From positions 185,016-249,015 of the forward strand of contig CAJCHZ010000054.1 in assembly GCA_903970165.1 (NCBI GenBank): 64,000 nt of DNA. Direction: 5' to 3'. Of this stretch, positions 38,039 through 46,894 are shown piece after piece; position 1 is the first letter of the stretch, and each line of letters opens with the position of its first letter. Below the pieces are notes generated by a model. That model ran no database searches. It was not told where the DNA came from and saw only the letters and a list, made by a program, of their open reading frames with translations. The translations under genes and the position numbers were made by a program. The DNA is from Betaproteobacteria bacterium. Lineage in GTDB: Bacteria; Acidobacteriota; Terriglobia; Acidiferrales; UBA7541.

Positions 38039-38129
38039 GCGCAGGAAGCAATCTACTCTTCGTTACTGAACGGAGAAAGAGGGAATGTACGCTAAGGTAA
38101 TTATGCGGAATCGAGCTATAAAAGCGTAG

Positions 38130-38151
38130 GGCCAGCCCTCTCAGGCTGGCC
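38130..38151 (-). terminator. Terminator-like hairpin after the DksA-like gene
   Basis: GGCCAGCC (38130-38137) pairs perfectly with GGCTGGCC (38144-38151) around a 6-nt loop, 27 nt past the stop on the minus strand. A short T-rich stretch follows some bases later. Confidence 0.6.
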
Positions 38152-38177
38152 GCTCGTCCCGTCTTTCCTGGTGGCGT

Positions 38178-38531
38178 TTACAGCAGTCCCTGCTCCATCT
38201 TTTCTTGGCAGGTGATGCAGTGCTTGGCCCAGGGCACCGCCTCGAGCCGCTTCTGCTGCATCTCTTCCTGGCAATTGGCGCACACTCCGTAGTCGTCCGT
38301 ATTGATGCGCTTCAGCGCCGCATCAATCATGTTCAGGATGGTACGGTCGGTGTTGGTCATGCCAAAGAGAAACTCCTTGGTATAGGAGTTCGCCGCTTTG
38401 TCCGCGAGGTCCACCGTCGGATCTTCATCCGCGGTTCGCCCCTCTTCTTGCGTGCGGGCGATCGTCTTCATCAATTCTTCTCGCCGCACTTGTAACTTCT
38501 TTTTGTAGTAGTCGAGCCTTTTCTTGTCCAT
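38178..38531 (-). CDS. DksA/TraR-type zinc-finger RNA polymerase-binding protein
   Basis: The 117-residue protein has the DksA plan: an N-terminal coiled coil (about 3-70) with the acidic tip motif Asp41-Leu-Ala-Asp44-Lys-Ala46 (VDLADKA), then a zinc finger with Cys84, Cys87, Cys105 and Cys108 (CANC and CITC). DksA enters the RNA polymerase secondary channel and tunes rRNA and amino-acid promoters with ppGpp. The presence of both tip aspartates and all four cysteines suggests a functional protein. It is slightly shorter than E. coli DksA (151). Confidence 0.9.
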   Translation of the reverse strand: MDKKRLDYYKKKLQVRREELMKTIARTQEEGRTADEDPTVDLADKAANSYTKEFLFGMTNTDRTILNMIDAALKRINTDDYGVCANCQEEMQQKRLEAVPWAKHCITCQEKMEQGLL

Positions 38532-38675
38532 GGAAGTCCCGCCCCTCTGTCTGCTTTCGGGGCCATCTAAAAACTCCGTAGTGTAGACCTGACCTCGTAG
38601 AGTGTCAATAGAGGAGCCTCCTGAGCATGGTTTAGATGCTGGCAGGGCCCGGTAAGTCGCAACTCCCGGATCAGT

Positions 38676-40484
38676 TCACGGAACTACGGGCAGAATCAAC
38701 GCGGAAGGATGCGCTTTGTCGTGATAAACCACATTCGTAGCTTTGATCATCCGCGTCCCTCGCGCTTGTGTCTCCCCGGTGTTGAGGTTCCGGTCAAAGC
38801 GCGGGAAATTGCTGCTGGAGACTTCGAGCCGCAGCTTGTGTCCGGCTAAAAAGACATTGCTCGTCGCCCAGAGGTCAACGGTGATGTGATACGTCTCACC
38901 CGGATTCGCCAATTCCGGCTTCTCCTGCGAATTCCGGTAGCGCATCCGCAAAATCCCGCTCGTCAAGTTTTGCGCAAATCCATTCGGCCACACGTCCACG
39001 AGCATGCCCGTGAAGTCCGTGTCCACCGCCGAGCTACTCACATATAAATCCAGTGTCACCGGCCCAGTCACTTCAAAATCTTTCGGAAACGCCGGGGTCG
39101 TGAACACCAGCACGTCGGCGCGTCCTTCGGCAGGCCGCTGATCTTGTGGACCGTTGCCCGGCGGTGGCGGTGCGCCGCAGCATAGCGATCCGCCTATCGT
39201 CGGCACTGCATCAGCCGGGTCGTAAACATACTGGTCGGCTTTTTCTTCCAACGGAGGTGTCGTGCTTAGAGAACCGCTTCCCAAGAGCCCGTTCGCTCCC
39301 CCGGCGGAATGCAGGTAGTACCGCGTGCTCTTCGCGCGCGCCAACGGCCAATCTTCCTCGTCACGCCACTCGTTCTTTCCCATCACGAATAGTTTCACCG
39401 GCTTCTCTTGTTCTACGCCGTTCGCTTGGCCTTTGAAAAGCCAGTCGTACCAGCGCAGCGTAATCGCGTCTTGATCGATCGGCAGTTTCTCGCCAAAATC
39501 CACCGCGCCGACCCATCGGTTGTCGTTACCTCCCGCGTGCCCGCCCACGTAGACCATCAGGCGCTGCCCACGCTTTGCTGCGTCGGTTCCGCCTTCCGTC
39601 TTCAGGCGCGAATAATTTCGCAGGGAACCGCCCAGAAAAATGTCATACCACGCTGCGAAGCTCAGCACCGGCACCTGAATCTTTGCGTAATGGTCCTCTA
39701 TCGACAACTCCTTCCAATAATCGTCGTAGTTCGGGTGCTCTAGCCAATCCGTAAAATACGGCGCAATCCCCACAGCGGATGGCGATTCAATCGCCGGAAA
39801 ATCTCTCAGTGGCAGAATCTTCGTCCAACCCAGGGCGCTGCTCTGCTCCAGGCGTCGGCGCATAGTGTTCATCGCCAAACCCGTCGTCCACGATTCATTG
39901 AACCACTGTTCGAACGCCCCACCTTGATACGTCCAACCATCGTGATAATTCGACGCCGTCACGGTCGGACAAATCCCCGCCAGGTGCGGTGGCTTCGCGA
40001 TCGCGGCGAGATATTGCGTCGCTCCCACATACGAACCGCCGAACATCCCCACCTTCCCATTCGAATAAGGCAGCGCAGCCGCCCATTCCACCGTGTCATA
40101 ACCATCCAGCGATTCGTTCTTGAATACATACCACTCGCCGCCCGACGTAAACCGGCCGCGCACGTCCTGCTCCACCACAACATATCCGCGCGCCGCGCCC
40201 TTCATTCCGAAAGACGATTCTTGCGTCTTGTCATAGGGCGTCCGCACCAGCAGCACGGGAAACTTCCCGTCAGCCCTGGGCCGGTAAATATCCGCGCGCA
40301 AAATCACGCCGTCGCGCATCTTCGCCGGAACATTTCGTTCCACTACGACGCCATACTCTTCCGCAGCAGCCACATCCCACGGCGTGGCGAGCGCCGCCAT
40401 AGCCACGGCAACCGAAATGAGCAACAAACCTCCGTGCCCTCCCATCACGCCAAACGCAACGTTCAGAATTCGTCGGTTCCACAT
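38676..40484 (-). CDS. CocE/NonD-family X-Pro dipeptidyl-peptidase-like hydrolase
   Basis: The 602-residue protein has a signal-like N-terminus (about 10-40: GLLLISVAVAMAALATP), then an alpha/beta-hydrolase domain: VPAKMRDGVILRADIYRP, VVVEQDVRGRFTSGGEW and the nucleophile elbow MFGGSYVGA with the catalytic Ser. A helical cap comes next. The Asp loop FAAWYDIFL and the His loop VGGHAGG follow. A jelly-roll C-terminal domain (about 440-600: TGPVTLDLYVSSSAVDTDF) completes the CocE architecture. Family members cleave X-Pro peptides, cocaine-like esters or glutaryl beta-lactams; the substrate is unknown. GGAGGCG precedes the ATG at 40484. Confidence 0.9.
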   Translation of the reverse strand: MWNRRILNVAFGVMGGHGGLLLISVAVAMAALATPWDVAAAEEYGVVVERNVPAKMRDGVILRADIYRPRADGKFPVLLVRTPYDKTQESSFGMKGAARGYVVVEQDVRGRFTSGGEWYVFKNESLDGYDTVEWAAALPYSNGKVGMFGGSYVGATQYLAAIAKPPHLAGICPTVTASNYHDGWTYQGGAFEQWFNESWTTGLAMNTMRRRLEQSSALGWTKILPLRDFPAIESPSAVGIAPYFTDWLEHPNYDDYWKELSIEDHYAKIQVPVLSFAAWYDIFLGGSLRNYSRLKTEGGTDAAKRGQRLMVYVGGHAGGNDNRWVGAVDFGEKLPIDQDAITLRWYDWLFKGQANGVEQEKPVKLFVMGKNEWRDEEDWPLARAKSTRYYLHSAGGANGLLGSGSLSTTPPLEEKADQYVYDPADAVPTIGGSLCCGAPPPPGNGPQDQRPAEGRADVLVFTTPAFPKDFEVTGPVTLDLYVSSSAVDTDFTGMLVDVWPNGFAQNLTSGILRMRYRNSQEKPELANPGETYHITVDLWATSNVFLAGHKLRLEVSSSNFPRFDRNLNTGETQARGTRMIKATNVVYHDKAHPSALILPVVP

Positions 40485-40660
40485 GACTCGCCTCCGTCGC
40501 TGCCGGCTTCCGCCACCGGCACGAACTGCGCAGCCGCAGCCTAGGCTTACGCCCCAAATTCTGTCAAGCGCCCAAACCCATTTTTTGACGATGCAAACCA
40601 TCGCCGGGCCCGTTGGTGGCATTTAGCCGGAAGGTCGTCACTGATCTCCTCGGGGTGTCT

Positions 40661-41326
40661 CTACGGCTCCGATTTCTTCTTCTCTGTGTTTCGCCCAAAC
40701 AAAAAATACGCACCCACCCCACCGGCCGTTAACCCCAACGTGATCCCCAAAACCCAATAAACATGCGCCGTCAAAAACGGCAACATCTTCCTTCCATACT
40801 TGCTCGCCAGATAGGCCAGAATCGAATAACGCACGATCCGCCCGAGCGTGATAGCCAACAAAAATTTTTTCACCGAATACTGCATCGCTCCGGCCGCCAG
40901 TACAAACGGCACCAGCGGAATCGGCGGCGGCAACAATGCGGGAATTGCAATGGCCGAAAATCCCCACCGTTCGAATATCTGGAAAATCTTCTTTTGTCTT
41001 CTCGCGGAAAGTCTCTTTTCGAGTGCCTTCTCGCCGCCCTTTCGTCCTAATCGGTACGTCAGGAAAGAACCCAGCACCGAGCCCACCGTCGCCATCACGG
41101 CGTAGTAAGGCCACAACCGCCCGTCGCGCGATGCCAGGACTATGGTCAGGACGTCCATGCTCCCCGGCACGGGAATCACGGAACTGTCGAGAAGTCCAAG
41201 GGGAATAAATCCTATCGCGCCGAGGTGCAAGATCCAGCGCCGGAAGGTGCGCGCGACAGTGGGCGCTGCGGCAAGGATTATCTGCAGGCTGTGCATTCTC
41301 GTCAGATGCCAGCGCCATTCTCGCAT
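40661..41326 (-). CDS. VTT-domain (DedA/YqaA-like) membrane protein
   Basis: The 221-residue membrane protein has the VTT/SNARE-associated fold: a re-entrant N-terminal motif FIPLGLLDSSVIPVPGSMDVL, then helices with VMATVGSVLGSFLTYRLGRKGG. The second re-entrant motif is FSAIAIPALLPPPIPLVPFVLAAG, followed by C-terminal helices. DedA-type proteins are thought to move undecaprenyl phosphate or other lipids across the membrane using the proton gradient; the specific substrate here is unknown. Start choice between the codons at 41326 and 41296 is uncertain, as both have weak ribosome-binding sites. Confidence 0.82.
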   Translation of the reverse strand: MREWRWHLTRMHSLQIILAAAPTVARTFRRWILHLGAIGFIPLGLLDSSVIPVPGSMDVLTIVLASRDGRLWPYYAVMATVGSVLGSFLTYRLGRKGGEKALEKRLSARRQKKIFQIFERWGFSAIAIPALLPPPIPLVPFVLAAGAMQYSVKKFLLAITLGRIVRYSILAYLASKYGRKMLPFLTAHVYWVLGITLGLTAGGVGAYFLFGRNTEKKKSEP

Positions 41327-41421
41327 GCACAGGACTGCAGTCTATAGGGTCTTTCCTGTGCAGCAGGAAAGAAGACGGTACAGTCGGGCGAGGAGGCAGC
41401 GTTCCTGAAGAGGTTGCGGCT

Positions 41422-42753
41422 TCAGGACGTGGCTAGCATTCCGAATGCAGCCGCAACCATAAACGCGAACGTAATCCACCCCAAATACTTCAATATCGGC
41501 GAGTTCACGTGCTCGCCCATCACTTTGCGGTTGCTCGTCAGCAGAATCACCAGCAAAATCAGCGGCGGCGCCAAAAGCCCGTTAATCACCGCCGACCAGA
41601 ACAGCATTTTTACCGCGTTTAATCCGATATAGTTCAGCACCAGGCCCAGCGCCATCGCTAACGTCATCACTAGATAAAACGCTCTCGCCTTTTTCGGCCG
41701 GTCGCTCATGGATCCCTCCCACCCGGCCGCTTCCGACACCGCGTAAGCCGACGATCCCACAAGAACCGGAACGCCCAGCATCCCGGTCCCAATCAGCCCC
41801 ATGGTAAAAAGCAGATACGCGCCATTCCCTGCAAGGGGGCGCAGCGCTTCCGCCGCCTCCCGCGCCGTCGCAATGTTTGTCTGTCCACGCGCGTGCAAAG
41901 TTGCGCCCGTAGTCAAAATAATGAAATACATAATCAAGTTCGAAAAAAACATTCCTACGAGTGTGTCCGTCCGCGCATCCTTTAATTCCTCCGCGGTCGC
42001 ACCCTGCCGCTGCTCCAGCGTCGTTCGTCCCTTGGCCCGTTCTTCTTCCACCTCTTCCGCTGCCTGCCAGAAAAAGAGATAGGGCGAAATCGTCGTCCCT
42101 AGAATTCCTACAAGCACGGCCAGGAAACCCCGCGACCATTCCACATGGGGCACGAGCGTCACGGCCAGCGCCGCTTTCCAATCTGGGTGTGCATAAAACG
42201 ATGCCAGCACATACGCGAACAACGACAGTGTCAGCCACTTGAAGATTCGAGCGATCGATTTGTAGGAACTCCAAAACAAAAGCGCAAGAATCAGCAGTAC
42301 ATAGAAGGGAATCCAGAAAATGGGGCGTATTCCTGTAACGAGCTGGGTCGCCTCTGCCATCCCGCCCAGATCCGCTCCAATATTAATGACGTTCGCAATC
42401 ACCAGGATCGAGCAAGCGCCCCACAGGACCCAGCGCGGGTAGTTGTTGCGCACCGCCGCACCCAGTCCGCTCCCGGTCACCATTCCTAGCCGTGCGCACA
42501 TCAGTTGCACCGCGGACATCAGCGGAAACGTCAGCAGCGCAATCCAAAGCGTCGCATAACCATAAGCCGCCCCGGCCACCGAATACGTGGAAATTCCCGA
42601 TGGATCGTCGTCCGCCGCCCCAGTAATGAGCCCCGGCCCCAGGGCCGCAAACGCATTGCTCACTGGGCCGCGTTTCTTCGCACTCTCTCCGCGGTTGCCG
42701 CTTTCGGTTCTCGGATCGGATTTCTGATGGAACTTTTTTATTTTCATCCGCAT
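41422..42753 (-). CDS. Nramp-related divalent metal transporter with non-canonical site residues
   Basis: The 443-residue protein has the LeuT-fold Nramp pattern of about eleven helices. Helix 1 carries GPGLITGAADDDPSG and helix 6 carries GTTISPYLFFWQAAEE. In classical Mn/Fe transporters helix 1 has Asp-Pro-Gly-Asn and helix 6 has Met-Pro-His. Here they read Asp50-Pro51-Ser52-Gly53 and Ser223-Pro224-Tyr225, so the metal-binding Asn and the soft-ligand Met are missing. This places it with Nramp-related proteins (the group that includes the magnesium-transporting NRMTs) rather than with MntH. Substrate is therefore left open. The first codon in frame is GTG at 42756; I use the ATG at 42753. Confidence 0.85.
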   Translation of the reverse strand: MRMKIKKFHQKSDPRTESGNRGESAKKRGPVSNAFAALGPGLITGAADDDPSGISTYSVAGAAYGYATLWIALLTFPLMSAVQLMCARLGMVTGSGLGAAVRNNYPRWVLWGACSILVIANVINIGADLGGMAEATQLVTGIRPIFWIPFYVLLILALLFWSSYKSIARIFKWLTLSLFAYVLASFYAHPDWKAALAVTLVPHVEWSRGFLAVLVGILGTTISPYLFFWQAAEEVEEERAKGRTTLEQRQGATAEELKDARTDTLVGMFFSNLIMYFIILTTGATLHARGQTNIATAREAAEALRPLAGNGAYLLFTMGLIGTGMLGVPVLVGSSAYAVSEAAGWEGSMSDRPKKARAFYLVMTLAMALGLVLNYIGLNAVKMLFWSAVINGLLAPPLILLVILLTSNRKVMGEHVNSPILKYLGWITFAFMVAAAFGMLATS

Positions 42754-43249
42754 CACATTGAGCAGGTATAGATTTGCTCGCGCGAGTTTGAGAAGCGTTG
42801 GCTCGCAGTTTAGCCTCTGGAGCCGCTCGTCGCCTAACTTTGACTCGCGCTGGCGCGCGAAAGTGCCTCTCTCTTTGCATTTCTCAATTTTTTATAAATC
42901 TTTTTTCACCTCTTCATCGATCAATGCAAGCATCGGCGCCAAGCGTTTGCAATTGCTTTTGGGCATGCTCATTGAAATTCATAAATAAATCGCTCAGTTA
43001 TATGGGTATCTGTATGAGTTCCGCTCAGCACAATCACAGAATTTTCCGCGTTGTCGGCACAACTTTAAGAAAACAAGGGCCTAAGTAATTGCCGCGCAAG
43101 AATAGTCGCGTTTGGAAAGCTGCTTGCACCTCAATCAGCGTCAGACTGCAAACGATTCTTCCGGCCGTTCGGTAAGATAATCGAAATATTGCACTCTCGG
43201 CTGGGCAACTCATAAGGTAGTGCCCAATATTGGTCACTGGGGGGATTCA
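42754..43249. other. Divergent intergenic region
   Basis: Nearly 500 nt separate the Nramp-like gene (leftward) from the TonB-dependent receptor (rightward). It is AT-rich around 42880-42990 and contains no family-like open frame, known riboswitch or strong repeat that I can see. Confidence 0.4.
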
Positions 43250-46200
43250 ATGATTTCACGTGGCAGCGTGAAAGGTTTTTTGTTTTTATTTTCCGCGGTT
43301 TTGTTTTTCTTTTTCTCGCCTTCGCTTTCCGCTCAAATCACTTCCGAGAAAGGCGCAATTCGTCTGGCGCTTACTGATCCTCAGGGCGCCAGCGTTGCCG
43401 GGGCTAAAGTTTCCATTTCCTCGAAAACAGGAGCGGGAGTCGCGCAGACGAAGACGAGCACGGGCGATGGCACCATCGTGTTTCCATTGCTCGATCCAGG
43501 CAACTACGATGTAACGGTCGAGAGCCCCAATTTCCGCCGCGCGGTCTTGCATGATGTTGCCGTGCATGTCACGGAAGTCACGAATCTTAACGTTGCGCTG
43601 GAACTTGGCGAAGTTTCCGCCGAGGTCGTTGTTTCCGCCGACGCCGTGCAAACCGTGAACACCACCAACGCGACGCTCGGTAATGTCCTCACGGAAAAGG
43701 TTTTGCAGGATCTTCCTCTGTCTACGCGCAATTTCACCTTTTTGTTGGCTCTCAATGCTGGCACTTCGCAAACGTTGCCGGACGCCACGCAAGCGGGCCG
43801 TGGAGAGGCCGTCATTAACGTGGCTGGTCAGCGCGGGACGGCAAACAACCTCGTTATCAACGGTACGGACTCAAACGAGCTTCTGGGCAACAACTTCAGT
43901 ACTGTTCCCATCCCGTCTCCCGACAGCCTCGAGGAATTCCGCGTGCAAACGAGCCTCTACGACGCCTCCCAGGGGAAAACTTCAGGCGGTAACGTCGACG
44001 TACTCACTCGCAGCGGGACTTCGGCTTACCACGGCGAAGCTTACGAGTTCTTCCGCAATGACGACATGAACTCGAACCTCTATTTCTTCAATGCCACAGG
44101 TACTCCCCGGCCGGCCTTGAAACAAAATCAATTCGGCGGAAATTTTGGAGGCCCGGTTCCTGCGGTCGTCCCACAGTTAAAGGACACTTTCTTCTTTGTC
44201 TCCTACGAAGGCACGCGCCAGATCAACGGAGTCGCCGGAGCGGCGCAGGCAGATTTCCCCGTGTTGCCAGCGCAACGCACCGAAGCAAACATTGAATCCG
44301 CCTTTGGTCTTACACCAGGCTCTTTGGATCCCGTGGCCCTGGCACTCCTCAACGCCCCCGGACATTTCAACGGCTTCCTCATTCCTTCCGGCACAGGAAC
44401 GCCCGGCACCTTCGGCGAAGCCACTTTCTCCGAACCACTTCGCTACAACGAAGATCAGTTCAACGTCAACGTAGATCGTCTCATCGGCACGAAAAACAAA
44501 ATTTCTGAACGCTTCTTCTTCTCCAACTCCAACACGCTCAATCCTCTTGGCGGCGAGGATAGCCAAACCTCTACCAATAACAGTTTCGGCGCCGGAAACG
44601 TGGAGCCGGTTACTAACCGCCTCGCGACCATCTCCTGGACCTCGACCTTATCCCCGAACCTCATTAATGAAGCGCGTTTCGGCTACAACCGCATCACTTT
44701 CTCGAATATGGCCGATCCCACAGCTTCCCTGGCTTCCGTTGGCATGAGCAGGTTCAACTCCGCCACGAATCCTGACATCCCAGTCCTCGCCACCTTCGAC
44801 ATCAATCCCGAATTTGGCGGCGCCTCCACCAACTTCGACCAGCAGGACATCGACAACACGTTTCACTTCTCTGACACTCTCTCCTGGACTCGCGGCAAGC
44901 ACACTTTCCGCTTCGGTGGGGAATATCGCCGCTACCAGATCAATCTCTTCAATAATTTCGCCGAGAATGGATTCCTTCTCTTCGATTCGTTCCAGAGTTT
45001 CCTGCTCGGCGATTTGAACAACGGCGAATCCTTCGTCGGTTCGGGCATCACGAATAGAGATTTCCGCGGCAACGATCTCAGCGGTTACTTCCAGGATGAT
45101 TGGAAGATCACTCGGAGGCTGACCGTCAATCTAGGCCTTCGCTATGACTATCTCGGCCCTCTGACCGACACCAAAGACCGCGTCGGCAATTTCGATCCGT
45201 CTCGCCTGGACATCATCGCCCGCGAAAACGCCGGCCCCGGCCTCCTCAACGGATTCATCTTGCCTTCTGGCGCCAACTTCGGCGCCATCCAGGGCACTCC
45301 CGGTGTGTCCGGTTCGACTCTCTACAGCAATAGCAATCATAACTTTGCTCCCCGAGTCGGCCTCGCCTGGGATGTCCGCGGCGACGGGAAAACCTCCGTT
45401 CGCGCCGGTTATGGTATCTATTTCGTTCGCACCTCCGGCCAGACCCTCCTCCAGCTCATCACCAGCGAGCCATTTTTCCAACTCGCTCCCGATGTCTTTG
45501 GTGCCAGTGGTGCGCTACCCCTTTCCAGCCCGTTCCCCAATTTGCCGACAGCGAATCAATTCCCGCTATATTCGGCGCCTCCTGCCCTCACCGCCGTCGA
45601 CGCGAATGGTGACCCAACGTTCAGCAGCACTCCTCTGGGCGTCAACCCGTTCGCTCGTAACTTGGTTACCCCGTACGTCGGCAATTGGAACCTCACTGTC
45701 CAGCGCGAACTTCCGCAGCACTTCTTCGTCGAAGTCGGCTATATCGGTTCCGAAGGCGTTCACCTCATTGACAGCCTCCAGCGCAATCAGGCTTTGTTGG
45801 TCAACGCCGCAAATCCCATCACCATCGGTGGCGCCAATGGCGTGCCCCAAACCACCATCACCACAAACTCCATCAACAATATCGAAGGCCGCGCCGGTGT
45901 TCTCGGCTTCGACGCTGGCGGCGGCCTCAACGAGGTCACCGATCTCGGCCACTCCAGCTACAACGCGTTTATCTTCACCGTCAATCACCGCCAGGGAAAC
46001 CTTTTCCTCCAGGCTTCCTATACCTTTTCGAAGTCCATGGACAATGAATCCGGCGGCTTCGATCAGGATCTCGGCGCCGCCAGCAATAACCAGCTCGATC
46101 TCCGTGGGCAGCGCGCGGTGTCTGACTTCAACGTTCCTCAGCGCATTGTCGTAACCTACGAATATGCCATTCCGGGGCACAAGGAAGGCCTTCTCCGCTA

Positions 46201-46759
46201 TCCGCTCGGCGGCTGGTCCGTCGGTGGACTCACAACTTTCCAGTCTGGCTTGCCCTATTCCATTACTTGCCAGAGTTGCCCCACCAATCTTTTTGGACCG
46301 AACGCGGGTGCCACGTATCCGAACCTTGTGGGCAGCCTGTCTAACGTAATGCTCGGCAGCCGTCCGGAAAATTTCACTGGCACGAGCGTCCTCAACTCCG
46401 CCGTTTTTGCCAACACAACATTCTTCGCACCGGGTACCGTGGTTTCCGGTCTCAATGTTGACGGTGGCCCGGGCAATCAATCCTTCACGATCGGTCCCGG
46501 CGGTGGCGCTCTTTACGGCGATCTTGGCCGCAACATCTTGCGCGCGCCCTTTGATCAGGTTTGGGACATGTATCTCAGCAAGAAATTCCTGCTCACGGAA
46601 AAATACAACATGACGTTCCGTGCGGAAGCCTTCAACGTCTTCAATCATCCGAACTTCACCGCCCCCAACAGCGCTTTCGGTGCGCCCGATTTCGGTTTCT
46701 ATTCCAGCACCGTGGGCAACCCGCGCATCCTTCAGCTGGCTCTGAAGTTCGACTTCTAA
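43250..46759 (+). CDS. TonB-dependent receptor, Oar-like, with carboxypeptidase-regulatory domain
   Basis: The 1169-residue outer-membrane protein starts with a signal peptide (KGFLFLFSAVLFFFFSPSLSA). A carboxypeptidase-regulatory-like Ig fold follows (about 25-110: AIRLALTDPQGASVAGAKV, LLDPGNYDVTVESPNFRR), and then a plug domain with VINVAGQRGTANNLVINGTDSNE. A very large 22-strand-type barrel completes it: LSGYFQDDWKITRRLTVNLGLRYD, given as SGYFQDDWKITRRL, and the family's final FRAEAFNVFNHPNFTAPN. The last residue is Phe, as required for barrel assembly. Such receptors are greatly expanded in Acidobacteriota and probably import oligosaccharides or other polymers. A GGGGGG ribosome-binding site fixes the start at 43250. 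Confidence 0.92.
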   Translation: MISRGSVKGFLFLFSAVLFFFFSPSLSAQITSEKGAIRLALTDPQGASVAGAKVSISSKTGAGVAQTKTSTGDGTIVFPLLDPGNYDVTVESPNFRRAVLHDVAVHVTEVTNLNVALELGEVSAEVVVSADAVQTVNTTNATLGNVLTEKVLQDLPLSTRNFTFLLALNAGTSQTLPDATQAGRGEAVINVAGQRGTANNLVINGTDSNELLGNNFSTVPIPSPDSLEEFRVQTSLYDASQGKTSGGNVDVLTRSGTSAYHGEAYEFFRNDDMNSNLYFFNATGTPRPALKQNQFGGNFGGPVPAVVPQLKDTFFFVSYEGTRQINGVAGAAQADFPVLPAQRTEANIESAFGLTPGSLDPVALALLNAPGHFNGFLIPSGTGTPGTFGEATFSEPLRYNEDQFNVNVDRLIGTKNKISERFFFSNSNTLNPLGGEDSQTSTNNSFGAGNVEPVTNRLATISWTSTLSPNLINEARFGYNRITFSNMADPTASLASVGMSRFNSATNPDIPVLATFDINPEFGGASTNFDQQDIDNTFHFSDTLSWTRGKHTFRFGGEYRRYQINLFNNFAENGFLLFDSFQSFLLGDLNNGESFVGSGITNRDFRGNDLSGYFQDDWKITRRLTVNLGLRYDYLGPLTDTKDRVGNFDPSRLDIIARENAGPGLLNGFILPSGANFGAIQGTPGVSGSTLYSNSNHNFAPRVGLAWDVRGDGKTSVRAGYGIYFVRTSGQTLLQLITSEPFFQLAPDVFGASGALPLSSPFPNLPTANQFPLYSAPPALTAVDANGDPTFSSTPLGVNPFARNLVTPYVGNWNLTVQRELPQHFFVEVGYIGSEGVHLIDSLQRNQALLVNAANPITIGGANGVPQTTITTNSINNIEGRAGVLGFDAGGGLNEVTDLGHSSYNAFIFTVNHRQGNLFLQASYTFSKSMDNESGGFDQDLGAASNNQLDLRGQRAVSDFNVPQRIVVTYEYAIPGHKEGLLRYPLGGWSVGGLTTFQSGLPYSITCQSCPTNLFGPNAGATYPNLVGSLSNVMLGSRPENFTGTSVLNSAVFANTTFFAPGTVVSGLNVDGGPGNQSFTIGPGGGALYGDLGRNILRAPFDQVWDMYLSKKFLLTEKYNMTFRAEAFNVFNHPNFTAPNSAFGAPDFGFYSSTVGNPRILQLALKFDF

Positions 46760-46792
46760 CCCAGCTCTCAAACAAGCGCGCCAAACGCAAAA

Positions 46793-46826
46793 AAAGAGGG
46801 GACGCCAATTGGCATCCCCTCTTTGC
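46793..46826 (+). terminator. Rho-independent terminator after the receptor gene
   Basis: AAAGAGGGGA and GCC (46793-46806) pair with GGC and TCCCCTCTTT (46811-46824), with one C/A mismatch. A/T-rich ends act in the rightward direction and possibly both. Confidence 0.85.
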
Positions 46827-46894
46827 ATTTCTGCCCTCCGTGCCTCTACGGTTTGCCTTCTTCGGTTTCACCCAGCACGCTGTCTTCTATTCTC

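Noticed and set aside
42754..43249. Manganese or magnesium riboswitch ahead of the Nramp-like gene
   Set aside because: The conserved cores of the yybP-ykoY and M-box classes are not visible in the minus-strand leader.
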